Shown here: in pieces, positions 1 to 7,914 of the stretch | How positions within the stretch are numbered: the stretch's first letter is position 1 | Layout: every line of letters starts with the position of its first letter | NCBI RefSeq assembly: GCF_008843165.1 | Contig: NZ_CP044427.1 | Location: 2,542,001 to 2,606,000 of the forward strand | Source: Ornithinimicrobium pratense | GTDB taxonomy: Bacteria; Actinomycetota; Actinomycetes; Actinomycetales; Dermatophilaceae | Direction: 5' to 3' | Length of the DNA: 64,000 nucleotides | Notes under the pieces: generated by a model | Databases searched by the model: none | What the model was told of the DNA's origin: nothing | The model's input: the letters and a program-made list of their open reading frames with translations, nothing else | Program-made: the position numbers and the translations under genes

Positions 1-1
1 C

Positions 2-307
2 CCGGCGACCCTGCCCTGGCTCTGGGCCAGCATGCTGGGGCTGTCCGGCTTCGCGTTCCCGATGGCGATCGGGCTGATCACCGCCCGCACCCGCGACCCG
101 AACGTGACCGCGCAGCTGTCCGGCTTCGTGCAGCCGGTGGGCTATGTCCTGGCCGGACTGGGGCCGCTGGTGGTCGGGGCGATCTACGGAGTGGCCGGGG
201 ACTGGACGCTGGTCCTGGCGCTGCTGATGGCCAGTGGCGTGGTCATGGTGCTGGCCGGTCTGCGGGTGGCCCGCCACGTCTACGTCGACGACGAGCTGGC
301 CCGCTGA
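2..307 (+). CDS. MFS transporter, C-terminal part (CynX/NimT-like)
   Basis: The frame is open from the window edge, so only the last 101 residues are seen. They form three hydrophobic segments (roughly residues 5-25, 40-62 and 66-84) joined by short charged loops, followed by a short cytoplasmic tail ending VDDELAR. This pattern and the spacing fit the last three helices of a 12-helix major facilitator transporter. The loop sequences resemble CynX/NimT-type anion or nitroimidazole exporters, but substrate cannot be read from this fragment. Family assignment is from general resemblance; the coding frame is secure. Confidence 0.7.
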   Translation, partial: PATLPWLWASMLGLSGFAFPMAIGLITARTRDPNVTAQLSGFVQPVGYVLAGLGPLVVGAIYGVAGDWTLVLALLMASGVVMVLAGLRVARHVYVDDELAR

Positions 308-361
308 GACGGGCGGCCGAGAAGCCGGCACACCGACCTGCACCGCTCGCGTGCTCGCGCT

Positions 362-367
362 TAGGGT
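362..367 (+). promoter_or_regulatory. -10 box TAGGGT, leaderless type
   Basis: TAGGGT lies exactly 6 bases before the ATG at 374, so transcription would begin at or next to the start codon. No Shine-Dalgarno sequence is present. No good -35 is seen. Confidence 0.5.
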
Positions 368-373
368 CGGTCC

Positions 374-1150
374 ATGCACCTTCTCGAGCTCGGGGCCGAG
401 GTCCCTGACCCGCTCGCGCCCTATCTATCGGTCGACCGGTCGAAGCCGCGGCACGAGTGCTGGGTGACCGGGCATATGGTCGCCGGGCTCGACGGCTCGG
501 CGGCCGTCGGCGGCCGGGTCGGTCCGCTGTCCACCAAGCCGGACCAGGCGCTCTACCGCGCGATGCGCGAGATCGCCGACATCGTCATGGTCGGCGCCGA
601 GACGGTGCGCCGGGAGAGGTTCGGGCCGGTGCGGCTCTCCGAACAGGCCCAGGCCCGGCGACGCAGCCTCGGCAAGCCGGCGCTGCCCCCGGTCGCCGTG
701 GTCAGTCGCAGCCTCGACCTCGACTGGGCGGCCCGGGCGTTCACCGACGTTCCAGAGGATGCGCGCACCCACGTCATCACCTGCGCCGCTGCCGACCCTG
801 GGCGCCTGGCGCAGGCGCAGCGCTCCGCCGTCGTGGTCGTCGCGGGCGAGGAGCGGGTGGAGCCGGCGGCGGCCCTGCGTGCGCTGGCTGGCCTGGGCCA
901 CCGCGTCGTGCTGTGCGAGGGCGGACCCACCTGGCTCGGCGAGGTCGTCGCCGCCGACCGCCTCGACGAGCTGTGCCTGTCCATCTCGCCCCTGATGGGC
1001 AGCGACCCGCTGCCGGTCTCGATCACCCCACCCGGGTCGGGGCTGGCCGGGTTCGCGCTGGAGTCGATCATGGCCGAGGACGACACCGTCTTCCTGCGCT
1101 ATGAGGCTAGGCGGCAGGAAGGGCGGCAGGAAGGGCGGGAGGATGGGTGA
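374..1150 (+). CDS. RibD C-terminal domain (pyrimidine reductase-like) protein
   Basis: 258 residues made of one dihydrofolate-reductase-like RibD_C domain without the zinc deaminase domain of full RibD. Visible family motifs are VTGHMVAGLDG near the N-terminus, VGAETVR in the middle and CEGGPTWLGE followed by DRLDELCLSISPL near the C-terminus. Such stand-alone proteins are NAD(P)H-dependent reductases; a riboflavin-pathway role is possible but not shown because no other rib genes are nearby. The C-terminus is an artificial-looking tail produced by a 12-base tandem repeat. It overlaps the next gene by 8 bases. Confidence 0.8.
   Translation: MHLLELGAEVPDPLAPYLSVDRSKPRHECWVTGHMVAGLDGSAAVGGRVGPLSTKPDQALYRAMREIADIVMVGAETVRRERFGPVRLSEQAQARRRSLGKPALPPVAVVSRSLDLDWAARAFTDVPEDARTHVITCAAADPGRLAQAQRSAVVVVAGEERVEPAAALRALAGLGHRVVLCEGGPTWLGEVVAADRLDELCLSISPLMGSDPLPVSITPPGSGLAGFALESIMAEDDTVFLRYEARRQEGRQEGREDG
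1109..1145 (+). repeat. 12-base tandem repeat
   Basis: About three copies of GGCGGCAGGAAG, the last degenerate. It encodes the RQEG-type tail of the RibD_C gene and also supplies the purine-rich ribosome binding region of the next gene. Confidence 0.6.
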
Positions 1151-1652
1151 AGAGGCGTTCGACACCCTCATGGGCGCTGCCGACCCGGCCGTCGTCGTGG
1201 TGACCACCGCCTCCGAGGGCGTGCGTGCCGGGTGCCTGGTCGGCTACCACGCGCAGTCGAGCATGTCCCCGCAGCAGTACTGCCTGTGGCTGTCCAAGGC
1301 CAACCACACCTACCGGGTCGCTCTGCGCGCCGACCACTTCGCCGTCCACTTCCTCACCCAGCAAGACCTGGCCCTGGCCGAGCGCTTCGGGGCCCGCACC
1401 GGCCTGGAGACGGACAAGTTCGCCGGGCTGGGTGTCGACATCGACGAGCACGGGGTCCCGCTGATCAGGCAGTGCCCGCACCGCTTCCTGCTCGAACGCC
1501 TCACCCTGCTCGACGACGGTGGCGACCACGTCTGCCTCACCGGACGGGTGCGGTCGGCCGCCAGCGAGGGAGGGTTGGCACCGCTCCGGCTCACCGACGT
1601 CGTCCATCTCACGCCAGGCCGCCCCAGCGAGGATCGGTCGGTCCGGCCGTGA
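1143..1652 (+). CDS. Flavin reductase family protein (split-barrel FMN binding)
   Basis: 169 residues from the ATG at 1143. The N-terminal part (ADPAVVVVTTASEG, GCLVGYHAQSSM, YCLWLSKANHTY) has the layout of flavin-reductase-like FMN-binding split-barrel proteins: a strand, a conserved Ser-rich turn that holds the flavin phosphate, then a hydrophobic strand. The middle HFAVHFL and the GLETDKFAGL segment also fit. The partner enzyme is unknown. Its start lies inside the end of the RibD_C gene, so the two are probably co-translated; both may handle flavins, which is inference. Confidence 0.7.
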   Translation: MGEEAFDTLMGAADPAVVVVTTASEGVRAGCLVGYHAQSSMSPQQYCLWLSKANHTYRVALRADHFAVHFLTQQDLALAERFGARTGLETDKFAGLGVDIDEHGVPLIRQCPHRFLLERLTLLDDGGDHVCLTGRVRSAASEGGLAPLRLTDVVHLTPGRPSEDRSVRP

Positions 1653-1679
1653 CCTGACGCGGGGGGCCTGCCCACGACC

Positions 1680-2204
1680 TCACCGCGGCGCGCCGCCCCC
1701 GCTCGCCAGGCGGCGGATCAGCGCGGCGACCTCCTCCGGGCGCTCCTGCGCTGCGAGCTTCAGCACGATGTCCTTGCCCTGGCGCAGACGCACCCGCAGC
1801 CGGCCGCCGAGCAGCCGGGACTCGACCTCCGCGCCAAGGACGTCTGCCGACGGGGCCTCACGCAGGACCCGCCAGCGTCGCCACGGCTGGTCGATGGTGA
1901 GGACGACCCGACGATCGGTGACCAGCAGCAGCGGGAAGGTGTCCGAGGACAGCCCGCCCACCGCGACGTCGAGCACCGTCTCCTCCGGATGCAGCACCTT
2001 CTCGGGCAGGATCAAGTCGTTCACCGCGAAGCGCTGGCCGGTGTTGCGCGCCATCGCCTCGCGGTAGGTCCGCTCCGCCCGCGTGGTCGAGGTCGCCGCG
2101 AGGGCCTGCGCCATCACCGCCTCGACGTCCTCGCCGTGTCGCTCCCGCATCTCACGCTGCAGCTCAGCGGCCGCCCGCAACTTCTCTCGTCGTGACGACG
2201 TCAT
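1680..2204 (-). CDS. Conserved hypothetical protein with helical N-terminus
   Basis: 174 residues. Residues 1-55 are strongly charged and helical (REKLRAAAELQREMRERHGED), possibly a coiled coil. The rest is predicted beta-rich, with LLLVTDRRVVLT and VLGAEVESRLLGGRLRVRLRQGKDIVLKL, a layout seen in bacterial PH-like domains. No signal peptide or membrane segment is seen. The function is unknown and the PH-like label is only a fold guess. It is transcribed from a leaderless-type promoter at 2211-2216. Confidence 0.65.
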   Translation of the reverse strand: MTSSRREKLRAAAELQREMRERHGEDVEAVMAQALAATSTTRAERTYREAMARNTGQRFAVNDLILPEKVLHPEETVLDVAVGGLSSDTFPLLLVTDRRVVLTIDQPWRRWRVLREAPSADVLGAEVESRLLGGRLRVRLRQGKDIVLKLAAQERPEEVAALIRRLASGGGAPR

Positions 2205-2210
2205 GGATCG

Positions 2211-2216
2211 ACTCTA
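2211..2216 (-). promoter_or_regulatory. -10 box TAGAGT, leaderless type
   Basis: TAGAGT on the minus strand ends 6 bases before the ATG at 2204, with no Shine-Dalgarno between. Confidence 0.5.
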
Positions 2217-2253
2217 CGTCCAGGGGGTTGCACTACTTTTTGACGCGGAGTCC

Positions 2254-2290
2254 GCTACACATTGAACCTGAACTCCACCACGTCGCCGCG
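2254..2290 (-). pseudogene. Displaced 3' end of ychF (putative island attachment repeat, left)
   Basis: Read on the minus strand this segment encodes GDVVEFRFNV followed by TAG, exactly the last ten residues of YchF, whose complete gene ends at 8086 on the same strand. The DNA matches the 8086-8122 segment at about 27 of 33 bases, including an unbroken TACACATTGAA and ACCACGTC. Differences are mostly synonymous. The codons here (GTG GAG TTC AGG) are more like the local GC-rich usage than those at 8086. The best explanation is a site-specific insertion that displaced the native 3' end. Confidence 0.75.
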
Positions 2291-2517
2291 TTTAAGTGCA
2301 TCTAGGTCAGCCCGAGCGGAGGGACCGACGATCCAACCTGCTCGCCCTCAACAGTCGCATGGCATGGGCGACCGAGTACCTCGAACCCGCACCTTCTGCC
2401 ACTCAGTTGCTGATTGCTTCCAACCCGGGCCAGCCGGAGACGAGCCCCAGACGTTCGGCGGTTCGTGTTCGTCATGAGCTTGAGTCCACCCGTCGATGCC
2501 GGCCCGGGCGTGCGGAG
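2291..2517. other. Island edge, no gene seen
   Basis: 227 bases between the left repeat and the ABC permease stop. No coding frame is convincing. On the minus strand, around 2380-2405, there is a tRNA-like phrase (CAGAAGG then GCGGGTTCGAGG), but the stems do not pair. Confidence 0.4.
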
Positions 2518-3243
2518 TCAGGCGTCGCGCGAGGTGAAGGCTGCGGCCGCGATGATACTGGTCGCGGCGATCCAGGCGAACTGGACGAGCACGCCTCCTG
2601 CGGTGGTGAGCACGGCGTCGGCATCGGGCTGATAGAGAAGGCTGCCTGCTCGATCAGGAAGCCAGCGGGCGTGCTCGGTAGAGCCAGCTAGGAGGGGCGA
2701 GGCGATGAGCACGAGCGCGAGCATCGTCACGAGCGGCGGGACGAGCGAGCGGAGCAGGACGGCCAGGGCGAGGGCGAGCAGGCCGATCAGCACGAGGTAC
2801 AGGCCAGCGCCCACCACGGGCCAGGCGTTCACGTCTCCGGCCGGTGAGGCATCGCGCGCGGCGAGCGTGATCGCGGCCGTGGCGAATCCTGCGCAGAGGG
2901 ACACCGCGGCGGTGAGGACGGCGGTGACGAGGTAGGCGATCGCCTTTCCCGCAAGCAGCAGCGTCCGCTGCGGTATGGCGGTGAGCGTCGTGCGGATCTG
3001 GCTGCCCGCGTGCTCGCTCGCCACCACGAGGATCGCGATGAGGATGATGCCGATCTGGAGGAAGGGAACTGTAGCCAGCGTCATCTCCACCGGGTCGGAC
3101 CGAGATGCCGACGAACTCGAGGTCGCGGCGATCCCGGCGGCGAGGGCGATCGCGACACCGATGGTCGCGAACACGGTGGCGACGACGGCGGGCAGGCCGC
3201 GGACCTTGATCAGCTCTGTGGCCACGACACGTGAAAGCCGCAT
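2518..3243 (-). CDS. ABC-2 type transporter permease
   Basis: 241 residues with about six hydrophobic segments: the first near residues 19-40, then paired segments in the 55-75, 95-130, 150-175 and 178-200 regions, and the last near 220-238. This is the usual layout of an ABC-2 permease subunit. It resembles the neighbouring permease (3246-4037) in length, in the RTTLTAIPQR segment and in its SRDA C-terminus, so the two probably arose by duplication and form a heterodimer. It lies 2 bases after that gene, in an operon with the ATPase at 4034-4741. Substrate unknown. Confidence 0.8.
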   Translation of the reverse strand: MRLSRVVATELIKVRGLPAVVATVFATIGVAIALAAGIAATSSSSASRSDPVEMTLATVPFLQIGIILIAILVVASEHAGSQIRTTLTAIPQRTLLLAGKAIAYLVTAVLTAAVSLCAGFATAAITLAARDASPAGDVNAWPVVGAGLYLVLIGLLALALAVLLRSLVPPLVTMLALVLIASPLLAGSTEHARWLPDRAGSLLYQPDADAVLTTAGGVLVQFAWIAATSIIAAAAFTSRDA

Positions 3244-3245
3244 GG

Positions 3246-4037
3246 TCAGGCGTCCCGCCGGGAGAAGACGCCGCTCGCGGCGGCCAGCAGGGCGAGCGTC
3301 CAGGCTGCCATCACGAGCGCACCGGGGAGGGCCTCGAGCCCGCCGTCAACGGTGTGAACCCCGCCGAACAGTCGGCGTCCGGCCATGTCCGGCAGCCAGT
3401 GCGCCAGGGGGGTGATGTTCGTCAGGAGCAGGGAGATCGATACCAGCGAGCTGTTCACGATGAGGATGATGAGCGGGATGATGCCGTTGCGGGTCAGCAC
3501 CGTGATCGCGAACGCCAGTAGGCCGGTGAGCACCCAGTACAGCATCGCGCCGAGCGAACGCAGCACGGCCTCATCCGTGGCGACGGCCTCCTGCCCGGCG
3601 TCGCCGATGATCGCCATGGCGATGGCGACGCAGGCCGGGATGGTTACGAGCGCGGTCGCCACGACGAGCAGCACGATCGTGATCGCCTTCGTCAGGAGGA
3701 GGGTGATCCGTCGCGGCGTCGCGGCGAGGGTCGCGCTGATCTGCCGTCCGCCGCCGGCATCAGGACTATTGGCGGTGTATTCACTGCTCATCGCCATGAC
3801 GCCGATGATCACCGCGCCGACCGTGCCGAGCGGCACGGCGGCGTATGCCGTCTCGAACGGCGAGGTGTCGGCCAGCAGCTCTTCCGCGCGTCCGGCCGCG
3901 ATCGCGTTGCGCGTCGTCACGGCGTTAAGCACCGTGATGCCGATCGACCCCAGCAACGCCACGGCGACCCCGGCCCACACCGCGGGCAGGGTCGTGGCCT
4001 TGCGCAGTTCCGCGGCGATCATCTGCAGGAGGCTCAT
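3246..4037 (-). CDS. ABC-2 type transporter permease
   Basis: 263 residues with six hydrophobic segments starting near residue 17. The segment ISATLAATPRRITLLLTKAI corresponds to the coupling region between helices 2 and 3 that contacts the ATPase. The C-terminus GVFSRRDA matches the TSRDA end of the downstream permease. It overlaps the ATPase stop by 4 bases (ATGA), so the subunits are probably translated in coupled fashion. Similar three-gene sets next to a histidine kinase often export peptide antibiotics; that role is inferred from context only. Confidence 0.8.
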   Translation of the reverse strand: MSLLQMIAAELRKATTLPAVWAGVAVALLGSIGITVLNAVTTRNAIAAGRAEELLADTSPFETAYAAVPLGTVGAVIIGVMAMSSEYTANSPDAGGGRQISATLAATPRRITLLLTKAITIVLLVVATALVTIPACVAIAMAIIGDAGQEAVATDEAVLRSLGAMLYWVLTGLLAFAITVLTRNGIIPLIILIVNSSLVSISLLLTNITPLAHWLPDMAGRRLFGGVHTVDGGLEALPGALVMAAWTLALLAAASGVFSRRDA

Positions 4038-4741
4038 CGCTGACCCGCCTCGCCGGTCAGCCCGAAGAACGCGTCTTCGAGGGTGGTGTATCCGGCGGTG
4101 ACCTGTGCCAGCGGTCCAGCTTTGACGATCCGCCCGCCGGCGATGATGACGAGATCGTCGGCGATCTCGGCGACCTCGCTCATCAGATGGCTGGACAGCA
4201 GGACGGTGCCTCCGGCGTCGGCGTGGCCGCGGAGCAGGCCGCGTACCCAGCGGATGCCCTCGGGGTCGAGGCCGTTGACCGGTTCGTCAAGCACGAGTAC
4301 ACCGGGCTCTCCCAGCAGTGCTGTGGCGAGGCCGAGTCGCTGCCCCATGCCCAGGGAGAACCGACCGACACGCGTGTGGCCATCGCCGGCGAGGCCGGCC
4401 TGATCGAGCACCTCGTTCACCCGGCGCCTGGGGATGCCGTTGCTGCGTGCGACCCAGGCGAGATGGTTGCGGGCGGTGCGGGAGCGGTGCGCGCCGGACC
4501 CGTCCAGCATGGACCCTACGATGCGCAGCGGGTCGTGCAGGCTGCGGTAGGGACGTCCGTCGACCAGCGCGTGGCCCCTGGTCGGGTGGTCCAGCCCGAG
4601 CAGGATCCGCAGGGTCGAGGACTTCCCCGCCCCGTTGGGGCCGAGGAAGCCGGTCACCTTTCCAGGCAGCGCCTGGAAGGTCACGTCGGAGAGGACAAGG
4701 CGGGAGCCTCGTTGTTTGAAGAGGCCGTCTATGGTCAGCAT
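4034..4741 (-). CDS. ABC transporter ATP-binding protein
   Basis: 235 residues forming one nucleotide-binding domain. Walker A is GPNGAGKSS (near residues 34-42), the signature is SLGMGQ in place of LSGGQ, Walker B is VLVLDEP with NGLD after it, and the switch His is in LLSSHLMSE. The SLGM signature and length are typical of drug or lantibiotic-immunity type exporters such as BcrA/CcmA-like ATPases. It energises the two ABC-2 permeases downstream. The start has a strong GGAGG 5 bases upstream. It diverges from the kinase gene at 4874. Confidence 0.85.
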   Translation of the reverse strand: MLTIDGLFKQRGSRLVLSDVTFQALPGKVTGFLGPNGAGKSSTLRILLGLDHPTRGHALVDGRPYRSLHDPLRIVGSMLDGSGAHRSRTARNHLAWVARSNGIPRRRVNEVLDQAGLAGDGHTRVGRFSLGMGQRLGLATALLGEPGVLVLDEPVNGLDPEGIRWVRGLLRGHADAGGTVLLSSHLMSEVAEIADDLVIIAGGRIVKAGPLAQVTAGYTTLEDAFFGLTGEAGQR

Positions 4742-4772
4742 TCCTCCATGACAGCCGCCCGGAACCCAGAGA

Positions 4773-4841
4773 GCATCGGACCCGAGCCCGGTTCTTGCTG
4801 TGCCGTCTCGGTCCGGGGTCTCTCAGACCCTGGTCCGATGC
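4773..4841. promoter_or_regulatory. Inverted repeat in divergent ABC/two-component promoter region
   Basis: GCATCGGACC at 4773-4782 is repeated inverted as GGTCCGATGC at 4832-4841. Between them GGGTCT-CTC-AGACCC (4817-4831) makes a second small palindrome. The block sits between the ABC operon and the histidine kinase and is a plausible binding site for the response regulator at 5725. Confidence 0.45.
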
Positions 4842-4861
4842 CCGCAGGAGATGCCGGAACC

Positions 4862-4867
4862 TAGACT
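4862..4867 (+). promoter_or_regulatory. -10 box TAGACT, leaderless type
   Basis: TAGACT ends 6 bases before the ATG at 4874 of the histidine kinase. Confidence 0.5.
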
Positions 4868-4873
4868 TGGTGG

Positions 4874-5728
4874 ATGGAAGCCGGCCGGCCGACGTGGAGA
4901 CCGCGCACGTGGGCCGTCGCGGCGGCGATCCTGCTCGTCCTGGCGTTCGTGCTCTCGGTGATGGGCGTCGATCCCCCCGGTGCGGCGCGGGCGGCAACGC
5001 TCTCCGCCATCGGGATCGCGTTCACGGTGCTGTGCTGGGCTCTGGTGCGCACGCGCTCTCAGCGCCGGCAGTACGAGGAGGACCTCGCGGCGTGGGCGAC
5101 AGAGCGCGCGACGCAGGCCGAGCGCCTGCGCATCGCCTCCGACCTCCATGACCTCGTCTCCCACGGGCTCGGCATCATCACCGTCCGCGCCGCTGTCGCC
5201 CGCACCATGGCCGGACCCGCGGCCGAGACGGAACGGGCGAGCGCGTTGGCCGACGTCGAACGCGTCAGCCGCGAGACGACTATCGAGCTGCGCCGCATGC
5301 TCACAGTGCTCCACGAACCGGGCGCGGCGTCCCTGCATCCGGCCGATAGCCTCAGCGATCTGCCGGCGATCGCCCAGGAGGCGGACGCCGCCGGCCTCAG
5401 GGTCACTCTTGACCTCGACGACCTGGGCGAGGTGTCTCCGGGGGTGCAGCTGACAATCTGTGCCGTCGTGCGCGAAGCCCTGAACAACACGTTCCGCCAC
5501 GCCGGCCCCACCCCGGTGCGGATCCGAGTGGGTCGCGACGCCGAGTCCATCGTCGTCGACGTGCGCGACGCGGGACCACAAGGAACCTGGCGATCACACC
5601 CCGGCGCTGGTCATGGCCTCGACGGCCTCCGAAAACGCGTTGAGATCCTCGGAGGCACTCTTCGTGCAAAGCCCGAGGAGCACGGCTTTCACCTCGTCGC
5701 CCGGATCCCCGACACGGACCACGCATGA
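4874..5728 (+). CDS. Sensor histidine kinase (HisKA_3, NarL/DesK class)
   Basis: 284 residues. Two hydrophobic segments (about residues 13-31 and 43-58) form a small membrane anchor with almost no external domain, so sensing is probably in the membrane or through the ABC exporter. The dimerisation domain has the phosphorylated His in SDLHDLVSHGLG (His92). The ATPase domain shows EALNNTFRHA (N box), DAGP (G1) and GHGLDGLRKRVEILGG. It overlaps the response regulator by 4 bases. A role in exporter control is inferred from divergence with the ABC genes. Confidence 0.88.
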   Translation: MEAGRPTWRPRTWAVAAAILLVLAFVLSVMGVDPPGAARAATLSAIGIAFTVLCWALVRTRSQRRQYEEDLAAWATERATQAERLRIASDLHDLVSHGLGIITVRAAVARTMAGPAAETERASALADVERVSRETTIELRRMLTVLHEPGAASLHPADSLSDLPAIAQEADAAGLRVTLDLDDLGEVSPGVQLTICAVVREALNNTFRHAGPTPVRIRVGRDAESIVVDVRDAGPQGTWRSHPGAGHGLDGLRKRVEILGGTLRAKPEEHGFHLVARIPDTDHA

Positions 5729-6405
5729 TGGCAGAAGTTCCCTCGCCGGTGATCCGTGTGCTGATCGCGGACGACCAGCAGTTGCTGCGGCACAGCCTCG
5801 CCCTCCTGATCGACGGGACCGAGGACCTCAGCATCGTCGGCGAGGCCGCCACGGGGGGAGAGGCCGCCCGCTTCGCGCGCGAACTGTCCCCTGACGTGGT
5901 CCTCATGGACATCCGCATGCCCGGCGGTGACGGCATCCAGGCAACGCACGCCATCGTCGCCGATCCGGCGCTCTCACACTGCCGGGTCCTCGTGCTCAGC
6001 ATGTTCGAGCTCGATGAGTACGTCTACGGAGCGCTCCGCGCCGGTGCCAGCGGCTTTCTCCTCAAGGATTCGCACCCGGCTCAGCTCCTCGACGCGATCC
6101 GGCGCACCCACGCCGGCGAGTCCCTGTTCGCACCTGCCATCCTCACGCGGCTCGTCGAGCACTACGTCAGCCAGCCGGTCGCTGCACGATCGCGAGGCCT
6201 GGAGCGGATCACCGAGCGCGAGAGGCACGTGCTGGTCCTGGTCGCCCGCGGACTGTCCAATGACGAGATCGCGGCAAAGCTCGTCATCTCGATCAAGACC
6301 GTCAAGACCCACATCGGAAGCCTGCTCGCCAAGCTCCAGGCCCGCGATCGTGCCCAGTTGGTCATCGTGGCGTATGAGGCGGCCCTCGTTCGTCCGCCTG
6401 CCTGA
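5725..6405 (+). CDS. LuxR/NarL-family response regulator
   Basis: 226 residues. The receiver domain (about 10-125) has the acidic pair DD at 16-17, the phosphoacceptor Asp62 in VVLMDIRMPGGDG and the conserved Lys in LLKDSHP. The C-terminal GerE helix-turn-helix runs from ERITERERHVLVLVARGLSNDEIAAKL (given here in two readings of the same stretch: ITERERHVL and GLSNDEIA) to TVKTHIGSLLAKL. It is the partner of the kinase immediately upstream. Translation may start at either of two adjacent ATG codons (5725 or 5728). Confidence 0.9.
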   Translation: MMAEVPSPVIRVLIADDQQLLRHSLALLIDGTEDLSIVGEAATGGEAARFARELSPDVVLMDIRMPGGDGIQATHAIVADPALSHCRVLVLSMFELDEYVYGALRAGASGFLLKDSHPAQLLDAIRRTHAGESLFAPAILTRLVEHYVSQPVAARSRGLERITERERHVLVLVARGLSNDEIAAKLVISIKTVKTHIGSLLAKLQARDRAQLVIVAYEAALVRPPA

Positions 6406-6585
6406 CGTCGATCTGTTGGTGGCCGCCGACGCACGCCCCGGGCGCTGGCAGCGCAAGCCGACAGGGAAGGGCACCGTGCGCATCTGATTTCCACGTGGAC
6501 GAGATGCAGTTCGTCGGCCTCGTGCGAGTGAAGGGGTTGTAGAGGGGACGCACCGACGCCTCTCGTCTCGGCCCGGACCGGCCGG

Positions 6586-6675
6586 AGGGTGCTTCAGGAC
6601 TTCCGCGACCTTCTTCGCAGTCGCCTTGGCAAAGTCCGGGTTCTGTCCGGTGACGAGCCCGCCGTCGGCACGCCG
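6586..6675 (-). pseudogene. PfpI/DJ-1-like C-terminal fragment
   Basis: On the minus strand the frame reads DGGLVTGQNPDFAKATAKKV and then AEVLKHP. This matches the end of DJ-1/PfpI glutamine-amidotransferase-like proteins, where LVTGQNP and a final helix are conserved. The rest of the gene is absent; the frame runs directly into the truncated HigA fragment upstream, so a deletion probably joined two genes. The call rests on a short stretch. Confidence 0.4.
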
Positions 6676-6744
6676 ACCTGCCACCCCGAAGGTAGACCGC
6701 AGGCAAGGATCGACTCCTCGCCCGTGTCGATGGAACGGTGGACC

Positions 6745-6906
6745 GACCCCGTGCACGATCTCGTTGATCCGCCGCGGCGGCACTCCGATCGATACAGTCA
6801 GCCTGTTCTGCGTGATCTCGAAGGTCGATGAGTCCTCCATCAGGATCTCTCCCGGATGGATCGGCTCGATCAGGTCGGTCTCAGCGGTAGTCGACGTGTT
6901 CGACAT
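6745..6906 (-). pseudogene. HigA-type antitoxin, N-terminal fragment
   Basis: From the ATG at 6906, preceded by AAGGAGGTG (6913-6921), about 54 residues match the HigA/XRE addiction-module antidote family: IHPGEIL, then ITQNRLTVSIGVPPRRINEI and VHG. Sequence similarity stops after VHG, where the family normally continues through the second half of the helix-turn-helix domain. The gene is therefore truncated. It overlaps the HigB remnant by 26 bases in the usual toxin-antitoxin order. Confidence 0.7.
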
Positions 6907-7048
6907 CTTCCCCACCTCCTTCTCTCCAGACGACGCAAATGCGCCATTGCGCGTTCACCCGGATGCTGTGCTGCCCGCGGAGGTCACCGACCAGTCGCTC
7001 CAGTCGGTTCCCCGGTGGGATCCGGAGGTCCTCGACATTCTTCCGGCG
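6881..7048 (-). pseudogene. HigB/RelE-type toxin, C-terminal fragment
   Basis: The minus strand frame reads NVEDLRIPPGNRLERLVGDL, RGQHSIRVNAQWRICVVW and ends EHVDYR. This is the diagnostic C-terminal half of HigB ribosome-dependent mRNA interferases. A TGA at 7049-7051 interrupts the frame and the first forty or so residues of a normal 93-residue HigB are not found. The toxin is probably inactive, consistent with the truncated antitoxin downstream. Confidence 0.7.
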
Positions 7049-7494
7049 TCATTGCCGGATGTGTTTGTGCCGCCCAGTCGCGCCACCACGTCAGGCGGTG
7101 CGAAGGCCGTATGGCGACAGCCCAGTTCCTCCGAGAGCCATGCCCATGTGATTGGCGCTGCCTCAAGCCAGGTCTCGATCTCGGCTAGACCCAGGGCTTG
7201 GCTTTGACGCCTCTCCAGACCACGTCACTTCGCTTGCCTGTAGCCCATCTGGCCCGCACCGTCCAAGGGCGCAGGATCGCTTCGACGTAAGTGTATTAGC
7301 GGTCGACGTCCCATCTGGGGTGTCTGTTCGCTTGAGTAGTCGTCATCGGCCTTCGTATGAGGGCTGGGCCTGACCGACAAGCCGTCCGCAACTCAAGCCG
7401 TCGCTTTGGTTGTCCGGACAATCGATGAATAGGGATGAGACCGTGGGGAGAGTTCCACACCACCGAGTTCCGGCACAGAGGAACGTCTAAGACC
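7049..7494. other. Island interior without an intact gene
   Basis: 446 bases. A minus-strand frame open from 7224 to 6955 reads AEIETWLEAAPITWAWL and continues through the HigB region, but it has no start codon and no family I recognise. A perfect 12-base palindrome TTGTCCGGACAA lies at 7410-7421. Nothing else is supported. Confidence 0.4.
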
Positions 7495-7905
7495 TCACCT
7501 CACCAAAAGGCAGAACGGATGCCCCGCTGGGTCGGCGAGCACATAGAGCGGCTCGTCGTCATCACCCGATCGGTCTTGGAGCAACCGAGCACCCAATGTC
7601 TCTGCACGTGCACGATGTCGTTGAAGCTCAACCATGCTGGGCACAGCGAAATCCATATGCATCTGCATCGGCACCTCCTCGGAGGGCCAGGCCGGTGGTG
7701 TCGTGGTCGTCTTCTCCTGCACGGCGAGAACGCGATTGTCGGCAGCGTCGAGCAGCACGAGCCAGTCGGCTGCATCCTCGCCCTCAGTCGGCGGCTCGTC
7801 GCCGTCCCGGTAGTGCAGGCCGAGCAGTCGTCGGTAGAACTCAGCCAGCCCACGGCAGTCAGCGGCATCGATGACGGTGTGTAGTAATTGCGGGTACTCG
7901 GCCAT
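7495..7905 (-). CDS. VOC family protein (glyoxalase/bleomycin-resistance fold)
   Basis: About 136 residues from the ATG at 7905 (a second ATG at 7914 adds MPV). One VOC unit is visible: LHTVIDAADCRGLAEFYRRL with GLHYRDG at the start, then MHMDFAVPS and a final YVLADPAGHPFCLL strand. His and Asp/Glu positions in LHTV, MHMDF and the last strand could bind metal. VOC proteins include dioxygenases, epimerases and drug-binding proteins, so the activity cannot be stated. It lies at the right end of the putative island. Confidence 0.85.
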   Translation of the reverse strand: MAEYPQLLHTVIDAADCRGLAEFYRRLLGLHYRDGDEPPTEGEDAADWLVLLDAADNRVLAVQEKTTTTPPAWPSEEVPMQMHMDFAVPSMVELQRHRARAETLGARLLQDRSGDDDEPLYVLADPAGHPFCLLVR

Positions 7906-7914
7906 GACCGGCAT

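Noticed and set aside
425..1207. Minus-strand frame opposite the RibD_C gene
   Set aside because: Composition is Arg/Gly/His-rich noise; the plus strand encodes a recognisable domain.
2375..2410. tRNA-like phrase on the minus strand inside the island edge
   Set aside because: CAGAAGG and GGGTTCGAGG resemble the variable and T-loop regions, but the T stem does not pair and no acceptor or D arm is found.
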